Notes: generated from the sequence alone by a model not told the origin. Shown: positions 43,982 to 55,345, counted from the stretch's first letter. The stretch: 64,000 bases of DNA from an uncultured Eubacterium sp. (GCA_947385875.1 CANDMV010000001.1:20238-84237); one strand, 5' to 3'. A program made the numbers and translations.

Positions 43982-45298
43982 TTATTCACTTAAAAATCCC
44001 TTATAGTAGCGAACTACCATTCTGGATTCAATCTGCTTAATTGTCTCAATTACAACACCTACAATAATAATAATTGATGTGCCGCCAAAAGAAACACGCG
44101 CATTAAATACCCCATTAAAGAAGATTGGAATCACTGCACAGATCGACAAACCTACAGCGCCGATAAATACAATATAATTCAAAATCTTCGTCAGATATTC
44201 ACTCGTCGGCTTACCCGGCCGAATGCCAGGGATAAATCCGCCCTGCTTCTTCATATTATCTGCAATCTCCAGAGGATTGAAGGTAATCGAAGTATAAAAA
44301 TATGCAAACGCGACAACTAAAACCAGATATACTACGAGTCCAATAGACAATACAGGGTCATTCGGATCGCACCAGTTACTCTGCTGCAGTCCTTTTAAGA
44401 GCTTTCCGCCGATACTTGTGCCTCCGTCCACACCCAGAAGGCCACAGATTACTACCGGGAACTCCATAATGGACTGTGCAAAGATAATCGGAATGACACC
44501 GCCCGTATTCACTTTCAATGGAATAAACGAGCTCTGTCCGCCTACCGTCTTTCTGCCCTGAATCTTCTTCGAATACTGTACCGGAATCTTACGTTCTGCA
44601 TCCTGCAGAATGATTACAAAGATGACTGTTACAAGAATAATCGCAAGAATAATCACTGCGGCAAGCACGCCTCTTGCAATCTTCTGGCCCTTTACAAACT
44701 GCTCGTACAATGTGGACATGTCAGCAGGAATCCTGGATATGATATTGATGACTAATACGATCGAAATACCATTTCCTACGCCTTTTTCCGTAATCTGTTC
44801 ACCAATCCACATCAATACCGCAGAACCGGCTGTTAAGATACATACTACCTGAATAACAGAAAGTGCATTGAAGTTCGTCAGGTATCCCATTCTTCCGAAT
44901 CCGATTGACATTGCAATTGATTCGATTAAAGCAAGCGCTACCGTTACATAACGGGTAATGCTTGCTATTTTCTTTCTTCCATCTTCACCGTCACGCTGCA
45001 TTTCTTCCAACTTTGGAATTGCAATCGTAAGCAGCTGCATGATAATGGAAGAAGTGATATATGGCGTAATGCTCAATGCAAAGATGGACATTTCATTGAA
45101 TGAGCCGCCGGTAATTGCATCAAAAAAGTTAAATGCACCGTTAGTCTGTGAATTGAACCACTCTGCAAATAAAGCAGAGTCAATGCCTGGGCATGGAAGC
45201 TGTGATCCAATACGAATTACGATCGTCATCAGGAACGTATATACCAGTCTGTCACGGATTTCCTTAACCTTGAATGCATTACGAAGTGTCTGAAACAT
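43982..45298 (-). CDS. secY: Preprotein translocase channel SecY
   Basis: 438 residues, ten hydrophobic segments, the central pore of the Sec translocon. [47 protein letters not shown]-like EKGVGNGISIVLVINI, IPVQYSKKIQGRKT (cytoplasmic ribosome-docking loop) and FNPLEIADNMKKQGGFIPG are the family blocks. It is translationally coupled to rplO (TAATG). It ends the main S10-spc unit; a terminator and the insertion follow. Confidence 0.98.
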   Translation of the reverse strand: MFQTLRNAFKVKEIRDRLVYTFLMTIVIRIGSQLPCPGIDSALFAEWFNSQTNGAFNFFDAITGGSFNEMSIFALSITPYITSSIIMQLLTIAIPKLEEMQRDGEDGRKKIASITRYVTVALALIESIAMSIGFGRMGYLTNFNALSVIQVVCILTAGSAVLMWIGEQITEKGVGNGISIVLVINIISRIPADMSTLYEQFVKGQKIARGVLAAVIILAIILVTVIFVIILQDAERKIPVQYSKKIQGRKTVGGQSSFIPLKVNTGGVIPIIFAQSIMEFPVVICGLLGVDGGTSIGGKLLKGLQQSNWCDPNDPVLSIGLVVYLVLVVAFAYFYTSITFNPLEIADNMKKQGGFIPGIRPGKPTSEYLTKILNYIVFIGAVGLSICAVIPIFFNGVFNARVSFGGTSIIIIVGVVIETIKQIESRMVVRYYKGFLSE

Positions 45299-45735
45299 TA
45301 GATCACCTCTGCTTTTCCACCAAGAGCTTCAATCTTTTCCTTAGCGCCTGCGCTGAAGGCATTGGCCTGAACTGTGAGCTTCTTGGTTAATTCTCCATTT
45401 CCAAGAATTTTAACGCCGTCTCTTGGATTTTTAACGATTCTATTCTCGATTAACATATCAATCGTAACCGTAGAATCATTTTCAAATCTCTCAAGTTCTG
45501 ATACATTGATTCCAACGATTATCTTAGAATTGATATTCTTAAAACCTCTCTTTGGCAATCTTCTGTATAATGGCATCTGGCCGCCCTCAAAACCTGGTCT
45601 TGGTGCTCCTGAACGAGCCTTCTGACCTTTGTGTCCCTTACCGGCTGTCTTTCCATTGCCTGAACCATGTCCGCGTCCTTTTCTAAATCGATCTTTTCTG
45701 GAGCCTTCTGCAGCCTTTAAGCTTGATAAGTCCAT
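45298..45735 (-). CDS. rplO: 50S ribosomal protein L15
   Basis: 145 residues. Recognised from the Gly/Arg/Lys-rich N-terminal loop ([20 protein letters not shown]) and the [20 protein letters not shown] block. Late assembly protein of the large subunit. Its stop shares a base with the secY start (TAATG). Confidence 0.97.
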   Translation of the reverse strand: MDLSSLKAAEGSRKDRFRKGRGHGSGNGKTAGKGHKGQKARSGAPRPGFEGGQMPLYRRLPKRGFKNINSKIIVGINVSELERFENDSTVTIDMLIENRIVKNPRDGVKILGNGELTKKLTVQANAFSAGAKEKIEALGGKAEVI

Positions 45736-45756
45736 TCTGACACCTCCTTATCTGAA

Positions 45757-45957
45757 TTATGCTTCTTCTACTTCTACTTCTTCTACTTTTATATATGGAG
45801 CAATCTTACGGAGAGCACCCTTTGTGCAGTCATTATCCGGAAATGTCTTCGTCTGATTTAATTTCCGAAAACCCATACTCTCTATAATCTTGCGGTTTCT
45901 CGGCTTAGAGCCGATCTTCGACCTTATCAGTGTTACTTTTAACATTTTCACTGCCAT
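45757..45957 (-). CDS. rpmD: 50S ribosomal protein L30
   Basis: 66 residues. LKVTLIRSKIGSKPRNRKI and LGFRKLNQT-like GFRKLNQTKTFPDN identify it. A short acidic tail (VEEVEVEEA) extends beyond the usual end. ATG 45957 follows AGGAGGCAAAAA. Confidence 0.96.
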   Translation of the reverse strand: MAVKMLKVTLIRSKIGSKPRNRKIIESMGFRKLNQTKTFPDNDCTKGALRKIAPYIKVEEVEVEEA

Positions 45958-45967
45958 TTTTTGCCTC

Positions 45968-46477
45968 CTATCCCAGGATCTCTTCTACAGCCTTGCCGCG
46001 GAGTCTCGCAACCTCTTCCGGAGATTTCAACTGACTCAGAGCAGTAATTGTAGCAAGTACGACATTCTGCTTATTGTTCGATCCTAATGATTTTGTACGG
46101 ATGTTTTTAATGCCTGCTAATTCGCACACGCTTCGTGCAGGACCGCCTGCGATAATACCAGTACCTTCTGGAGACTTCTTCAGCAGTACGGAAGCACCGG
46201 TATGCTTGCCCTGAATATCATGCGTAATACTATTATTCTCATCCAATCTTACAGTAATGAGCTTTTTCATAGCATCTTCCTTGCCCTTGCGGATTGCCTC
46301 GGGAATTTCTGCTGCTTTACCCATTCCTGCGCCTACATGTCCGTTGCTGTCACCAACAACTACTAAAGCTGAAAAGCGCATGTTACGTCCACCCTTTACA
46401 ACTTTCGTGACACGTTTGATTGCTACAACGTTTTCTGTTAATTCTAACTGACTAGCATCAATTATTTCACGTTTCAT
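45968..46477 (-). CDS. rpsE: 30S ribosomal protein S5
   Basis: 169 residues. [20 protein letters not shown] is the dsRNA-binding domain containing the spectinomycin-contact loop; [20 protein letters not shown] and [15 protein letters not shown] follow. It acts in decoding accuracy. Overlap-free spacing of 10 bases to rpmD. Confidence 0.97.
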   Translation of the reverse strand: MKREIIDASQLELTENVVAIKRVTKVVKGGRNMRFSALVVVGDSNGHVGAGMGKAAEIPEAIRKGKEDAMKKLITVRLDENNSITHDIQGKHTGASVLLKKSPEGTGIIAGGPARSVCELAGIKNIRTKSLGSNNKQNVVLATITALSQLKSPEEVARLRGKAVEEILG

Positions 46478-46495
46478 GTAAATGTTTCCTCCTAC

Positions 46496-46864
46496 TTAGA
46501 ATGTTAAACCAGCTTCTCTGGCTGCATCTGCCAAAGCCTGAACCTTGCCGTGATAGATATATCCGCCTCGGTCATAGACAACCGTTGTAATACCTTTTTC
46601 CAATGCACGCTTCGCGATTACAGTACCAACCTGCGCTGCTGCCTCTACGTTATTAGTCTTTTCCACTGCTTCCTTTATCTCTTTTTCCAGAGTCGAAGCA
46701 GCAACGAGGGTATTTCCAGCTACATCGTCAATAATCTGGGCGTACATATGATTATTGCTTCTAAAAACTGCCAGACGTGGTCTTTCTGGTGTCCCAGAAA
46801 TACGATTACGCAGTCTTCTGTGTTTATTTAAACGAACCTTAGCTCTTGATTCCTTCCTAACCAT
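46496..46864 (-). CDS. rplR: 50S ribosomal protein L18
   Basis: 122 residues. [15 protein letters not shown] N-terminus, [20 protein letters not shown] and the closing [17 protein letters not shown] identify it. It binds 5S rRNA with L5. Spaced 18 bases from both neighbours. Confidence 0.97.
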   Translation of the reverse strand: MVRKESRAKVRLNKHRRLRNRISGTPERPRLAVFRSNNHMYAQIIDDVAGNTLVAASTLEKEIKEAVEKTNNVEAAAQVGTVIAKRALEKGITTVVYDRGGYIYHGKVQALADAAREAGLTF

Positions 46865-46882
46865 CTTTTGACACCCCTTTCA

Positions 46883-47422
46883 TTATTTCTTACCAGTCTT
46901 ACCAACTTTACGCCTAATAACTTCGTCAATATATTTAATACCTTTGCCCTTGTATGGCTCTGGTCTTCTTTTATCTCTGATTTCAGCCGCATATTGGCCT
47001 ACCTTTTCTTTATCAATTCCTTTGATGGTAATTTTATTGCCTTCTACTACAGACTCAATTCCATCCGGGTCTTCCATAATAACCGGATGCGAATATCCCA
47101 GATTCAATGTCAGCTTATTGCCTGCCTTAGCGGCTCTGTAGCCTACGCCGTTTACCTCCAGCTGCTTTGTGTAGCCTTCTGTAACGCCTACTACCATATT
47201 ATTAATCAACGTCCTTGTCAGACCATGCAAGGATTTCATTTTCTTCAAATCATTCGGTCTGGAAACTAATACATGTCCGTCTTCCTGCTTTATCTCCATT
47301 TCAGACGGCAGCACCCTGCTCAGCTCACCCTTTGGTCCCTTCACAGTAACTTTATTATTTTCTGCAATTTCAACAGTTACGCCTGCTGGAATCGCGATTG
47401 GCATTCTACCTATACGTGACAT
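46883..47422 (-). CDS. rplF: 50S ribosomal protein L6
   Basis: 179 residues. [28 protein letters not shown] and the C-terminal [16 protein letters not shown] are conserved. It lies near the elongation-factor binding site of the large subunit. Confidence 0.97.
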   Translation of the reverse strand: MSRIGRMPIAIPAGVTVEIAENNKVTVKGPKGELSRVLPSEMEIKQEDGHVLVSRPNDLKKMKSLHGLTRTLINNMVVGVTEGYTKQLEVNGVGYRAAKAGNKLTLNLGYSHPVIMEDPDGIESVVEGNKITIKGIDKEKVGQYAAEIRDKRRPEPYKGKGIKYIDEVIRRKVGKTGKK

Positions 47423-47463
47423 GCCCGTACCTCCTATTCATGCTTGAAATAGTAAATTATTAT

Positions 47464-47865
47464 TTACCATACAAATGCTAATACTTCTCCGCCAACCTGA
47501 AGCTTTCTGGCCTGTTTATCTGTGATAACGCCTTTGTTGGTAGATAAGATCGCGATTCCTAAACCGCCGAGTACGGAAGGAATTTCCTCCTTGCCCGCAT
47601 ACACACGAAGCCCCGGCTTAGAAATCCGCTTGATGCCTGTAATGACCTTTTCATTCTTATCCGCACCGTATTTTAATGTAACGCGGATCGCCTTGAAATT
47701 ACCATCATCAACAATATCATATTTCGTGATATATCCTTCATCTGCAAGAATGTCAGCAATGGCAACCTTCATCTTAGATGATGGAATATCTACTGTATCA
47801 TGTTTAGCAGTATTTGCGTTACGGATTCTTGTAAGCATATCTGCGATTGGATCACTCATTGTCAT
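47464..47865 (-). CDS. rpsH: 30S ribosomal protein S8
   Basis: 133 residues. [14 protein letters not shown] at the start and the final [14 protein letters not shown] [15 protein letters not shown], then GGEVLAFVW identify it. S8 binds helix 21 of 16S rRNA and in some bacteria represses the spc operon. ATG 47865 and ATG 47859 are both possible. Confidence 0.97.
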   Translation of the reverse strand: MTMSDPIADMLTRIRNANTAKHDTVDIPSSKMKVAIADILADEGYITKYDIVDDGNFKAIRVTLKYGADKNEKVITGIKRISKPGLRVYAGKEEIPSVLGGLGIAILSTNKGVITDKQARKLQVGGEVLAFVW

Positions 47866-47906
47866 GATTGAATTTTCCTCCTTAAATATTATCTGGGTGT
47901 CTTCGC

Positions 47907-48092
47907 CTACCAGGAAGCTTTCTTCACTCCCGGAATCTGCCCCTTGTATGCTAATTCACGGAAGCATACACGGCAGACACCGTATTTCCTTAATACAGAA
48001 TGTGGACGACCACAGATCCTGCAGCGTGTATATTCTCTGGTAGAGAATTTCTGCTTGCGCTGCTGTTTTACTTTCATAGAAGTCTTAGCCAT
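47907..48092 (-). CDS. rpsZ: 30S ribosomal protein S14, zinc type
   Basis: 61 residues with four cysteines (Cys24, 27, 40, 43) in CRICG and CRVC, the zinc-ribbon form of S14. The long zinc-free paralogue is not in this window. Confidence 0.96.
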   Translation of the reverse strand: MAKTSMKVKQQRKQKFSTREYTRCRICGRPHSVLRKYGVCRVCFRELAYKGQIPGVKKASW

Positions 48093-48111
48093 ATTTAAAA
48101 TTCCCTCCTAA

Positions 48112-48651
48112 TTACTTTTGAAACGGCATATTGAACTGCGTTAATAACTCACGGGCTTCTTCATCTGTCTTTGCTGTAGTAACGAAAATAATGTCCATAC
48201 CGCGTACCTTATCGATCTTATCAAATTCAACTTCCGGGAAAATCAGCTGTTCCTTGATACCAAGTGCATAATTGCCCCTGCCGTCAAACGCATTTGGATT
48301 CACACCACGGAAATCACGTACACGAGGCAGTGCTAAGTTTACAAGGCGATCTAAAAACTCATACATTTTCTCGCCTCTTAATGTTACCTTACAGCCAATC
48401 GGCATTCCTTCTCTGATCTTAAAGTTCGCGATGGAATGCTTTGATACAGTCTTGATCGGTTTTTGTCCTGAAATCAGCTCCATATCGCTCATAGCTGCTT
48501 CTAATATTTTCGCGTTTTCCTTTGCTTCGCCGATACCCATGTTGATTACGATCTTATCCAGCTTCGGCACCTGCATACGATTTTTATATCCGAATTTTTT
48601 GATCATAGCATCTACGATCTCATTCATATACTGATCTTTTAATCTGCTCAC
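48112..48651 (-). CDS. rplE: 50S ribosomal protein L5
   Basis: 179 residues. [37 protein letters not shown] and [16 protein letters not shown] are the family blocks. It binds 5S rRNA and contacts the P-site tRNA. Confidence 0.97.
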   Translation of the reverse strand: MSRLKDQYMNEIVDAMIKKFGYKNRMQVPKLDKIVINMGIGEAKENAKILEAAMSDMELISGQKPIKTVSKHSIANFKIREGMPIGCKVTLRGEKMYEFLDRLVNLALPRVRDFRGVNPNAFDGRGNYALGIKEQLIFPEVEFDKIDKVRGMDIIFVTTAKTDEEARELLTQFNMPFQK

Positions 48652-48679
48652 TTTTGGACCTCCTTCCTTCTATTCGTAC

Positions 48680-48991
48680 TTAGTCAATAATATCACCAGT
48701 AGATTTTGCAAAACGGACTTTCTTATCTCCGTCAAACTTAAATCCGATTCTTGTCGGCTGTCCTTTATGCAGATACATTACGTTCGAAATATGAATTGGC
48801 CCCTCCTGGTGTACAATCCCACCCTGCTGGTTCTGCATAGATGGTTTTGTATGCTTAGTAATCATATTAACGCCTTCTACCAGAAGCGTATTTTTCTTTC
48901 GATTTATGGCGATAACCTTACCTTCTTTATTCTTATCTCTTCCGGTAATTACCTTGACCATATCGCCCTTTTTTATTTTTAACATTGCCAT
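48680..48991 (-). CDS. rplX: 50S ribosomal protein L24
   Basis: 103 residues with an N-terminal KOW motif ([20 protein letters not shown]) and [15 protein letters not shown]. It initiates large-subunit assembly near the tunnel exit. ATG 48991 follows AGGAGGTAGCAGG. Confidence 0.97.
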   Translation of the reverse strand: MAMLKIKKGDMVKVITGRDKNKEGKVIAINRKKNTLLVEGVNMITKHTKPSMQNQQGGIVHQEGPIHISNVMYLHKGQPTRIGFKFDGDKKVRFAKSTGDIID

Positions 48992-49002
48992 CCTGCTACC
49001 TC

Positions 49003-49371
49003 CTATAATACTTCCGGAGCCAGAGAAACAATCTTCATAAAATGCTTCTCACGAAGCTCCCTTGCGACCGGCCCGAATATACGGGTTCCTCTTGGAGTCT
49101 GATCATCTTTTATTATAACTGCAGCATTTTCATCAAATCTGATGTAAGAGCCATCATTACGGCGTGTACTGCGTACCGTACGTACAACAACTGCCTTTAC
49201 AACATCGCCTTTTTTAACAACGCCGCCTGGTGTTGCATCTTTTACAGTGGCAGTAATCACATCACCAATATGCGCATATCTTCTTGTGGAACCGCCCATA
49301 ACACGAATACAGAGCAATTCTTTTGCTCCAGTGTTATCAGCAACCTTTAGTCTGCTTTCCTGCTGTATCAT
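49003..49371 (-). CDS. rplN: 50S ribosomal protein L14
   Basis: 122 residues. [40 protein letters not shown] and [12 protein letters not shown] are diagnostic. Start follows AAGGAGGATTCCAGC. It lies at the subunit interface. Confidence 0.98.
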   Translation of the reverse strand: MIQQESRLKVADNTGAKELLCIRVMGGSTRRYAHIGDVITATVKDATPGGVVKKGDVVKAVVVRTVRSTRRNDGSYIRFDENAAVIIKDDQTPRGTRIFGPVARELREKHFMKIVSLAPEVL

Positions 49372-49467
49372 GCTGGAATCCTCCTTGTACTATTTTCCCG
49401 TACCTGCCAGACTTACATTAGCAGATACACAATCCATTTTCTGCTTTAAGCAGCAAAGACCTGCTGC

Positions 49468-49731
49468 TTATTTTGCTCTTTCAATAATCTCGACAAGTCT
49501 CCATCTTTTCTCTTTTGACAATGGTCTTGTCTCCATTACTTTTACAGTATCACCGATCCTGCAGTCATTGTTTTCATCATGAGCTTTTAATTTATAAGTT
49601 CTTTTTACAATCTTATTGTATAATGGATGGCGTACATTGTTTTTTACAGCAACCACGATGGTCTTCTGCATTTTGTCGCTTACAACAACGCCGATACGTG
49701 TTTTTCTAAGATTTCTGCTCTTTTCTTCCAC
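49468..49731 (-). CDS. rpsQ: 30S ribosomal protein S17
   Basis: 87 residues. [20 protein letters not shown] and the OB-fold strands with [17 protein letters not shown], then [16 protein letters not shown], identify it. A 96-base gap with a small hairpin separates it from rplN. Confidence 0.97.
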   Translation of the reverse strand: MEEKSRNLRKTRIGVVVSDKMQKTIVVAVKNNVRHPLYNKIVKRTYKLKAHDENNDCRIGDTVKVMETRPLSKEKRWRLVEIIERAK

Positions 49732-49760
49732 GATTTATAATCTCCTTTCCCAGTTTAGAA

Positions 49761-49964
49761 TTAGGCATTTGCTTTTTCTGTAATAACGGTCTGAATTCTG
49801 GCAATATTTTTTCTAACTTCTTTGATTCTGCCTGTATTCTCCAGCTGGTTGGTTGCATTCTGGAATCTCAAATTGAAAAGTTCTTTTTTAGCTTCTGTCA
49901 ACCGGATATTTAAGTCTTCCGGTGTATAAGTCCGTAATTCTTCTAAATATTTACTTGCTTTCAT
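49761..49964 (-). CDS. rpmC: 50S ribosomal protein L29
   Basis: 67 residues from ATG 49964. [20 protein letters not shown] and [12 protein letters not shown] are the family core. The frame opens at GTG 49973, but GGCGGTGA is spaced correctly only for ATG 49964. Its start lies inside the end of rplP (14-base overlap), so it is translated by coupling. Confidence 0.96.
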   Translation of the reverse strand: MKASKYLEELRTYTPEDLNIRLTEAKKELFNLRFQNATNQLENTGRIKEVRKNIARIQTVITEKANA

Positions 49965-50391
49965 TTGATTCACCGCCTTCTAATTCTGCACGCGAAACTA
50001 CTTTACATTTACAAGGTAATTTGTGTGTAGCAAGACGCAACGCTTCTCTTGCAATCTCTTCTGAAACTCCGTCGATTTCAAACAGCACACGTCCCGGCTT
50101 TACTACAGCTACCCAATATTCTAAGGATCCTTTACCAGAACCCATTCGAGTTTCTGCTGGTTTTGCAGTTACAGGTTTATCAGGGAAGATCTTGATCCAA
50201 ATCTTACCGCCACGCTTTACATAACGGGTCATTGCGATACGGGCTGCCTCAATCTGGTTTGATTTAATCCATGCCGGCTCTATAGCTACGATACCGTAAG
50301 AACCATTCGTAATCCGGTTGCCTCTCATGGCCTTGCCTCTCATGGAACCACGGAACTGTTTTCTATGCTTTACTCTTTTAGGCATTAACAT
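49951..50391 (-). CDS. rplP: 50S ribosomal protein L16
   Basis: 146 residues. [40 protein letters not shown] and GSGKGS identify it. It helps form the tRNA A-site region. ATG 50391 is kept over ATG 50385 because AAGGAGG is nearer. Confidence 0.97.
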   Translation of the reverse strand: MLMPKRVKHRKQFRGSMRGKAMRGNRITNGSYGIVAIEPAWIKSNQIEAARIAMTRYVKRGGKIWIKIFPDKPVTAKPAETRMGSGKGSLEYWVAVVKPGRVLFEIDGVSEEIAREALRLATHKLPCKCKVVSRAELEGGESNESK

Positions 50392-50393
50392 AA

Positions 50394-51050
50394 TTACTGA
50401 GCGCCTCCTTCCTTATTTCCTTTTATCGGAAGTATCTCTCCTTTGTAAATCCATACTTTTACACCTACCTTGCCGTAGGTTGTATCTGCTTCAGCGAATC
50501 CATAGTCTATGTCCGCTCTTAATGTCTGAAGCGGAATATTTCCTTCAGAATAGAATTCTGTACGAGCCATATCTGCACCGCCGAGACGTCCCGATACAGC
50601 TGTCTTGATACCCAGCGCACCTGCTTTTAAGCTTCTTGACATGCAGGATTTCATTGCACGGCGGAAAGAAATACGGTTTTCCAGCTGGCCTGCGATATTT
50701 TCAGCTACCAGCTGAGCATCTTTATCAGGTCTCTTTACTTCTTTTATATCCACAATCAGCTTCTTATCTGTATATTTTTGAAGCTCACCTTTTACTTTTT
50801 CGATCTCTGCGCCGCCCTTACCAATAACAAGACCCGGCTTTGCTGTATATATAATGACTTTTACACGCTCTGAAGCTCTCTCGATTTCAATCTTTGAGAT
50901 GCCGGTAGCATATAACTTCTTTTTCAGAAATTTTCTAATATTGTAATCTTCTATCAAACAGTCTGCGAAATCTCCTTCTGCATACCACTTAGAGTCCCAG
51001 TCTGCGATCACTCCGACTCTTAAGCCATGAGGATTAACTTTCTGTCCCAT
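50394..51050 (-). CDS. rpsC: 30S ribosomal protein S3
   Basis: 218 residues. [20 protein letters not shown] at the start and the KH-domain loop [13 protein letters not shown] are diagnostic; [19 protein letters not shown] [14 protein letters not shown] ends the C-domain. It forms part of the mRNA entry channel. It ends 2 bases before rplP begins. Confidence 0.98.
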   Translation of the reverse strand: MGQKVNPHGLRVGVIADWDSKWYAEGDFADCLIEDYNIRKFLKKKLYATGISKIEIERASERVKVIIYTAKPGLVIGKGGAEIEKVKGELQKYTDKKLIVDIKEVKRPDKDAQLVAENIAGQLENRISFRRAMKSCMSRSLKAGALGIKTAVSGRLGGADMARTEFYSEGNIPLQTLRADIDYGFAEADTTYGKVGVKVWIYKGEILPIKGNKEGGAQ

Positions 51051-51061
51051 GCTTTCCCTCC

Positions 51062-51451
51062 TTATCTTTCATTCAGCACAATGGTGATATGGCTCATTCT
51101 CTTTTCGATACGATATGCGCGTCCCTGTGCCCTCGGTCTGATTCTCTTCAATGTAGGTCCCTTGTTTGCGTAGCATTCCTCGATATACAGCTTATCGACA
51201 TCCATGCCGTTATTATTCTCAGCATTCGCAACTGCTGAACGTACCAATTTTGCGATAAGCTCGGATGCGTATCTCGGACTATAATCTAAGATAGCAAGCG
51301 CTGTCCTTACATCCTTTCCACGGATTGCATCTAACACAAAGCAAGCTTTCTGAACCGACACTCTTGCATAAGATAATTTTGCAGATGGTCTGGTCTCTTT
51401 ATTATTTGCATTTCTCTCTCTCTTAATCTGAGATCTATGTCCTTTAGCCAT
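51062..51451 (-). CDS. rplV: 50S ribosomal protein L22
   Basis: 129 residues. [20 protein letters not shown] and the beta-hairpin [20 protein letters not shown], which lines the peptide tunnel near the macrolide site, identify it. Confidence 0.97.
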   Translation of the reverse strand: MAKGHRSQIKRERNANNKETRPSAKLSYARVSVQKACFVLDAIRGKDVRTALAILDYSPRYASELIAKLVRSAVANAENNNGMDVDKLYIEECYANKGPTLKRIRPRAQGRAYRIEKRMSHITIVLNER

Positions 51452-51481
51452 GAAATAGAGCCTCCTTTCCTAAACAGCGAA

Positions 51482-51763
51482 TTATTTCACTCTTGACCTT
51501 TTTTCTTCTTTTACATGCCCTCTGTAAGTTCTCGTTGCAACGAACTCACCCAGCTTGTGTCCTACCATATCTTCGGTAACATATACCGGTACGTGCTTTC
51601 TTCCATCATGAACTGCAAAAGTACGCCCCACAAAGGATGGGAAGATTGTGGAACGGCGGGACCATGTCTTGATGACAGAATTGTCACCTGCAGCGTTCAG
51701 AGCATCTACTTTTTTCAACAGGCTTTCATCTGCGAAAGGACCTTTTTTCAGTGATCTACTCAT
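51482..51763 (-). CDS. rpsS: 30S ribosomal protein S19
   Basis: 93 residues. [38 protein letters not shown] and [16 protein letters not shown] are conserved. It lies in the 30S head next to S13. Confidence 0.98.
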   Translation of the reverse strand: MSRSLKKGPFADESLLKKVDALNAAGDNSVIKTWSRRSTIFPSFVGRTFAVHDGRKHVPVYVTEDMVGHKLGEFVATRTYRGHVKEEKRSRVK

Positions 51764-51778
51764 TGTTTATTATTCCTC

Positions 51779-52627
51779 CTATTTCGTCTTGATTGCTCTA
51801 CCGTCACGTCTTCTTACAATCAGCTTATCTGAAGCTTTATGCTTCTTACGGGTCTTAAGGCCGAGTGCCGGCTTACCCCAAGGTGTGCTAGGACCCGGAC
51901 GTCCAATCGGAGCCTTGCCTTCACCACCGCCGTGTGGATGGTCGTTCGGATTCATCGCTGAACCACGCACGGTCGGACGGATACCCATATGACGCTTGCG
52001 GCCTGCTTTACCGATGTTAATCAGGTTGTGGTCGCCATTTCCTACTACGCCGATTGTCGCACGGCAGGTCAGAGGAATCATTCTCATTTCTCCTGAAGGC
52101 AGTCTTAATGTAGCGTATTTGCCTTCCTTTGCCATTAACTGAGCGCTTAAGCCTGCAGAACGTACTAACTGGCCGCCTTTACCCGGATGCATCTCGATAT
52201 TGTGTATCTGTGTACCAATCGGGATATTTTCAAGCGGCAGACAGTTGCCGACTCTTATTTCTGCTTCCGGTCCATTCATGACCTTCATGCCGTCTGTCAG
52301 TCCGGCCGGCGCTACGATATATGCTTTCTGGCCGTCTTCATATTGTATCAACGCGATATTTGCTGAACGGTTCGGATCATATTCAATTCCAATAACCGTT
52401 GCAGAAATACCATCTTTCTTTCTTTTAAAATCTACAAGTCTATATTTACGCTTATTTCCGCCTCCGCGGTGCCTAACAGTAATTTTACCCTGATTATTAC
52501 GTCCTGCATGTTTCTTCAGTGGAACTACCAAAGATTTTTCAGGCTTTTTCTTTGTGATTTCAGAGAAATCCGATCCAGTCATATGTCTTCTGGAAGGTGT
52601 ATATGGCTTATAACTCTTAATTCCCAC
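51779..52627 (-). CDS. rplB: 50S ribosomal protein L2
   Basis: 282 residues. [56 protein letters not shown] and the essential [18 protein letters not shown] loop near the peptidyl-transferase centre. Confidence 0.98.
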   Translation of the reverse strand: MGIKSYKPYTPSRRHMTGSDFSEITKKKPEKSLVVPLKKHAGRNNQGKITVRHRGGGNKRKYRLVDFKRKKDGISATVIGIEYDPNRSANIALIQYEDGQKAYIVAPAGLTDGMKVMNGPEAEIRVGNCLPLENIPIGTQIHNIEMHPGKGGQLVRSAGLSAQLMAKEGKYATLRLPSGEMRMIPLTCRATIGVVGNGDHNLINIGKAGRKRHMGIRPTVRGSAMNPNDHPHGGGEGKAPIGRPGPSTPWGKPALGLKTRKKHKASDKLIVRRRDGRAIKTK

Positions 52628-52732
52628 GATTGTTTCTCCTTTCGATCTTTAATCGACATACTCTATGCTTTCTTATCGTGCAAGCTGCACATAATTTACC
52701 GCGGATCTTATTCATAGTGCTTTTCATGATTT

Positions 52733-53032
52733 TTATAGTCCGCTGAAAAGTTCGATATCTGCGCTGTCAGCTGTCAATTTGACTATCGCTTTCTTTCTTG
52801 CTGCTGTCCTGCCGGCAACTGCTCCGCGCCTTTTTGGTTTGCCCGGAATATTCATCGTGTTGACTTTTTCGACTTTGGTACCCTCGAACATTTTCTCTAC
52901 TGCTTCCTTGATCATCGACTTGTTTGCGTCAGGATGAACATAGAAAGTATAAAACTTGTCAGCCATGAGATTCATGCTTTTTTCTGTAACTACCGGTTTA
53001 AGAATTACATCATAATATTGCAAAGCTGCCAT
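52733..53032 (-). CDS. rplW: 50S ribosomal protein L23
   Basis: 99 residues. [20 protein letters not shown] and [20 protein letters not shown] identify it; it is the SRP and trigger-factor docking site. Its ATG overlaps the rplD stop by one base (TAATG). Confidence 0.97.
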   Translation of the reverse strand: MAALQYYDVILKPVVTEKSMNLMADKFYTFYVHPDANKSMIKEAVEKMFEGTKVEKVNTMNIPGKPKRRGAVAGRTAARKKAIVKLTADSADIELFSGL

Positions 53033-53652
53033 TACGCGTACACCTCCTCGATTGCTGCCAGAGCATCCTTCGTCACAATCATCGTATTGTATTTTAAGAT
53101 ATCATATACGCTAATCGTGCCTGTACTGGACACTTTTACAGTAGGAATATTCCTTGCGGATAAGATGACATTGTCATCATTATTATTCAATACTACTAAT
53201 GCTTTTTCTGCGTTTAATGCCTTGAGAACGGCTACCATCCTCTTTGTCTTGATTTCGTCAAACTTAATCTCGTCAACAACGATGAATTTGTTCTCATTTA
53301 CTCTTGAAGTCAGTGCAGACTTCAGAGCCAGCCTCTTTTCCTTTTTATTCATTTTAAATGAATAATCCCTTGGTGTCGGGGCAAATACAACTCCGCCGCC
53401 CTTCCACTGCGGCGCTCTTGTGGAACCCTGTCTTGCATGTCCGGTTCCTTTCTGCCGCCACGGCTTTCTGCCGCCGCCGCTCACTTCTGAACGAGTCTTG
53501 GCTTTTTGTGTTCCCTGACGTTTATTAGCAAGCTGATGCAGAACAGCCATGTGCACTAAATGCTCATTTACTTCTACACCAAAGACCGCATCGCTTAATT
53601 CTATGCTGCCTACTTCCTTGCCTTCCATATTATAAACAGCTACGTTAGCCAT
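53032..53652 (-). CDS. rplD: 50S ribosomal protein L4
   Basis: 206 residues. [20 protein letters not shown] starts after AGGAGGAACTACAA; the frame is open to 53679. The extended loop [20 protein letters not shown] reaches the tunnel. In several bacteria L4 represses this operon. Confidence 0.97.
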   Translation of the reverse strand: MANVAVYNMEGKEVGSIELSDAVFGVEVNEHLVHMAVLHQLANKRQGTQKAKTRSEVSGGGRKPWRQKGTGHARQGSTRAPQWKGGGVVFAPTPRDYSFKMNKKEKRLALKSALTSRVNENKFIVVDEIKFDEIKTKRMVAVLKALNAEKALVVLNNNDDNVILSARNIPTVKVSSTGTISVYDILKYNTMIVTKDALAAIEEVYA

Positions 53653-53682
53653 TTGTAGTTCCTCCTTTCCAAATATCAAGCA

Positions 53683-54366
53683 CTATTTATATGATTTCAC
53701 TGCTTCTTTGATAGTAATCATTGACTTCTTAGGTCCTGGTACGGAACCCTTCACTAACAGCAGATTGTTCTCCACATCCACTCTTACTACCTCTAAGTTC
53801 TGGACTGTTACCTGCTCATGGCCCATATGTCCCGGCATTCCCTTGCCCTTGAATACACGGCTAGGAGAAGAGCAGGCACCGTTGGAGCCCTGATGACGGT
53901 GGAACTTCGAGCCGTGGGTCATAGGTCCTCTATGCTGTCCATGTCTCTTAATAGCGCCCTGGAAACCTTTACCTTTCGAAATTGCAGTAGCGTCAATCTT
54001 ATCGCCTGCTGCAAAAATATCTACCTTGATTTCATCTGCCAGATTATAATCTCCGGCATTCGCAAACTTAAATTCTCTTACGAATCTCTTGCCAGTCACA
54101 CCTGCCTTATCAAAATGGCCTTTCTCAGCCTTTGTAACGCCGTGTCTGTTTCTGATTTCTTTCTTTCCGTTGGCATCCTTATTTATAATTTTGTCCTTCT
54201 TGTCTATGAAGCCAACCTGCACTGCACTGTATCCGTCATTTTCGACTGTCTTGATCTGTGTTACGACACAAGGACCAGCCTGCAGTACTGTTACCGGAGT
54301 CAGTTCTCCGTTTTCGTTGAAGATTTGAGTCATTCCGACTTTAATAGCTAAAATCGCTTTCTTCAT
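53683..54366 (-). CDS. rplC: 50S ribosomal protein L3
   Basis: 227 residues. [40 protein letters not shown] and [19 protein letters not shown] identify it. It initiates 50S assembly. The 300-base gap before it, after rpsJ, is unusually long for this operon. Confidence 0.97.
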   Translation of the reverse strand: MKKAILAIKVGMTQIFNENGELTPVTVLQAGPCVVTQIKTVENDGYSAVQVGFIDKKDKIINKDANGKKEIRNRHGVTKAEKGHFDKAGVTGKRFVREFKFANAGDYNLADEIKVDIFAAGDKIDATAISKGKGFQGAIKRHGQHRGPMTHGSKFHRHQGSNGACSSPSRVFKGKGMPGHMGHEQVTVQNLEVVRVDVENNLLLVKGSVPGPKKSMITIKEAVKSYK

Positions 54367-54669
54367 TGTTTTACCTCCTGTTATGCGGTCAGTCCAGGCT
54401 GACCGGCATGATCTACAGCGGAACGCTAATTATAAACTCAGGGGTTCTTATCCCTAGGCATAACTCTTGGGCCATGCCGTGCGATACAGTTCAATATTAC
54501 GAACCGTCACGCTATGCGTTCATCCTAGAACAGTTAGAAACATAAGTGGAACACTATGTGAAAGAAAGTGTTGCTTCTATGATTAAAAACCCTTCAGGAT
54601 TATTGCCTAATTCAATTCGTAACCGTCCGGCACATTTATCGTTACATGCACCCTTGCTGAACAATTACA
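54367..54669 (-). promoter_or_regulatory. Long rpsJ-rplC intercistronic region with hairpin
   Basis: In the S10 operon these genes are normally nearly contiguous. Here 303 bases lie between them. A 7-base-pair hairpin CGGTCAG / CTGACCG (54386-54392 with 54399-54405) sits just ahead of the rplC ribosome binding site. No ORF with a convincing site and no known riboswitch were recognised. Confidence 0.5.
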
Positions 54670-54981
54670 TTATTTCATCTTGATGTCGATATTTACGCCG
54701 GCCGGCAGCTCCAGTCTGGTCAGTGCATCAACCGTCTTCTGTGTCGGTGCGATAATATCGATCAGACGCTTATGCGTCCTCTGCTCGAACTGTTCTCTGG
54801 AATCTTTGTATTTGTGCACAGCCCTAAGTATGGTAATGACCTCTTTCTTAGTCGGAAGCGGTACCGGCCCGCTCACCTGTGCTCCATTCTTCTTTACAGT
54901 TTCGATGATTTTCTTTGCTGATGCATCAATCAGTTGATGATCGTAAGCTTTGAGAATAATTCTCATTGTTTGACTTGCCAT
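54670..54981 (-). CDS. rpsJ: 30S ribosomal protein S10 (NusE)
   Basis: 103 residues. [40 protein letters not shown] and [16 protein letters not shown] identify it. It also acts with NusB in antitermination. ATG 54981 follows AAGGAGG at an 11-base distance; the frame happens to stay open to 55233 through the leader, which I reject as coding. First gene of the S10 operon. Confidence 0.97.
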   Translation of the reverse strand: MASQTMRIILKAYDHQLIDASAKKIIETVKKNGAQVSGPVPLPTKKEVITILRAVHKYKDSREQFEQRTHKRLIDIIAPTQKTVDALTRLELPAGVNIDIKMK

Positions 54982-55243
54982 AAAAAAAGTCGCCTCCTTA
55001 TTCGCACTTTGTATTTGACAGAAAAAGCAATCTGCTTTCTTCTGTGTCAGTACGACAAGCGGTGACTGTACACGACCCCGTGTGTGTCTTATATAAAAGA
55101 CTACACACCATATTTCTACAATACATAGTAGATTTTTGATGGTACAGTGACTTGTCGCCAGTTTCCTAACTTGACATTCGCTCCACGGAAAACCTGCCAC
55201 TTGGGCAGCAACCTCACGCTTCACTGCTATCATGTCACAGCAC
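54982..55243 (-). promoter_or_regulatory. S10 operon leader RNA
   Basis: About 260 transcribed bases before rpsJ. Several stems are visible, for example TGTGTGTCTT / AGACTACACA (55081-55108) and an imperfect TGACA...AAAGCA / TGCTTT...TGTCA pair (about 55017-55049). The position suits ribosomal-protein feedback (L4-type in other Firmicutes); the exact class is not identified. Confidence 0.5.
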
Positions 55244-55248
55244 TTTGG

Positions 55249-55277
55249 ATTATAGCCAATAAAATACAGAAATGCAA
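55249..55277 (-). promoter_or_regulatory. S10 operon promoter
   Basis: Minus strand TTGCAT (55277-55272), 17-base spacer, TATAAT (55254-55249). Confidence 0.65.
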
Positions 55278-55345
55278 GATATTTTTAAAAAATATTGTAT
55301 TTTTTTTAGTACAATATTTGTGTGCTGTATACTTTTAAAACGATG

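Noticed and set aside
55009..55233. N-terminal extension of rpsJ through the leader
   Set aside because: The frame is open, but the conserved S10 sequence begins at ATG 54981 and the extension lies within the S10 leader.
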